Below, piece after piece: positions 63,520 to 64,000 of a stretch of DNA of 64,000 bases. Numbering within the stretch: position 1 is the stretch's first letter; each line of letters opens with the position of its first letter. The notes beneath the pieces were generated by a model. The model saw only the letters and a list, made by a program, of their open reading frames with translations. It did not search any database and was not told the DNA's origin. The translations under genes were made by a program, and so were the position numbers. Source of the stretch: Fistulifera solaris (taxonomy: Eukaryota > Bacillariophyta > Bacillariophyceae > Naviculales > Stauroneidaceae); NCBI GenBank assembly GCA_030295235.1, contig AP026123.1:1116001-1180000 (forward strand), given 5' to 3'.

Positions 63520-63985
63520 CTACGCAGAAACTCGAAAAAACCCCGTAGCGAATGAGCTGCCCTGAGATCGGATCTGATTGTTCGTAAGTATTTCACAGTC
63601 CTCAGTGCATCCTAACAAGCCTATCAGAACCGGTGAGTTGGGCAGCGTTTGCTTGGATACGAAAGTAATTTGAGATTCCAGCTGTGAAAAGTCCACGGCA
63701 ATGGACCCATCCCTGGAGAACATCGCTTTAGATACGGCGCTGCTTGTAGAGCTGTCGACCGGATTGGTGCTCACGGCGGCCCGAATTCGCGATGAGAAGT
63801 GATGAGGAGTAAGAATATCGTATCCACTGTCTTCTAGTATCCTCTTATGTGTAGCTTCTAAAACAAAGTTACGGCGGAAACCAAGCCACCGTTGAGTTGT
63901 TGAGGGTCAAGTCGGCGGCGACAAATGCTACCGAGCCAACCCGTCCTGATATGCAGGGATAAACCCCTACTGAAACGATTTTCAT
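63520..63985 (-). CDS. Hypothetical protein (one indel)
   Basis: Two frames join if one T near 63878 is treated as extra, giving 155 codons from ATG 63985: LTLNNSTVAWFRRNFVLEAT, then KRILEDSGYDILTPHHFSSR. The rest includes SRDGSIAVDFSQLESQITFV and LIGLLGCTEDCEILTNN. The gene may instead start outside the window on the right. No domain is recognised. Confidence 0.45.
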
Positions 63986-64000
63986 CCGCGGTCTGCGTCA

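Overview
This window is eukaryotic nuclear DNA from a diatom, most likely Phaeodactylum tricornutum or a close relative. I judge this from features in the sequence, not from a database match. The genes are compact, with few short GT..AG introns of about 60-350 nt. They lie on both strands, often as divergent or tail-to-tail pairs. Several proteins carry the two-part plastid address of secondary red plastids: a signal peptide followed by an A-F-x-P type motif. Examples are DXS, a histidine phosphatase, a ketopantoate reductase and several small proteins. One gene encodes a ubiquitin with an N-terminal signal peptide, as expected for the SELMA import system of such plastids.

Layout. 0-8.5 kb: tail of an unknown gene, MATE transporter, serpin with a surface-anchor-like tail, LETM1-like protein, SAM synthetase, small plastid membrane protein. 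9-18.3 kb: DXS (plastid isoprenoid synthesis), glycine cleavage T-protein with a CO2/cAMP-type promoter cluster, AMT-type ammonium transporter with an 11-nt microexon, small plastid protein, plastid histidine phosphatase. 18.5-21.5 kb: two unrelated satellite arrays with higher-order structure. 21.7-37.7 kb: UMP/CMP kinase, CDC20, a charged low-complexity protein, an HMG/PhyH-type dioxygenase, XAP5/FAM50, a 34-bp minisatellite, an Fe-ADH-like protein, an ABCG half-transporter, Spc25 and a plastid SDR. 38.8-52.7 kb: LRR membrane protein, GT64, PDAP1/SAP protein, TAF6, ketopantoate reductase, PDZ protein, syntaxin-18, secretory-pathway ubiquitin fusion. 52.9-53.6 kb: a second, inverted locus of the first satellite family. 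53.9-64 kb: plastid membrane protein, several unknown proteins, a gene-poor 2.8-kb repeat stretch and an SGNH esterase.

Themes. Plastid and carbon/nitrogen metabolism (DXS, GCVT, AMT, MetK, KPR) and cell division or nuclear machinery (CDC20, Spc25, TAF6, FAM50) both recur. There is no operon logic; genes appear to be independent.

A window-wide caution: at least 18 otherwise well-conserved or clearly continuous genes are broken by single-base indels, 29 by my count, nearly all in short homopolymer runs and in both directions. When each is allowed for, every spliced CDS length becomes a multiple of three. This looks like consensus error from long-read or flow-based sequencing, not mass pseudogenisation. 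I therefore annotate these as whole genes and mark each break.
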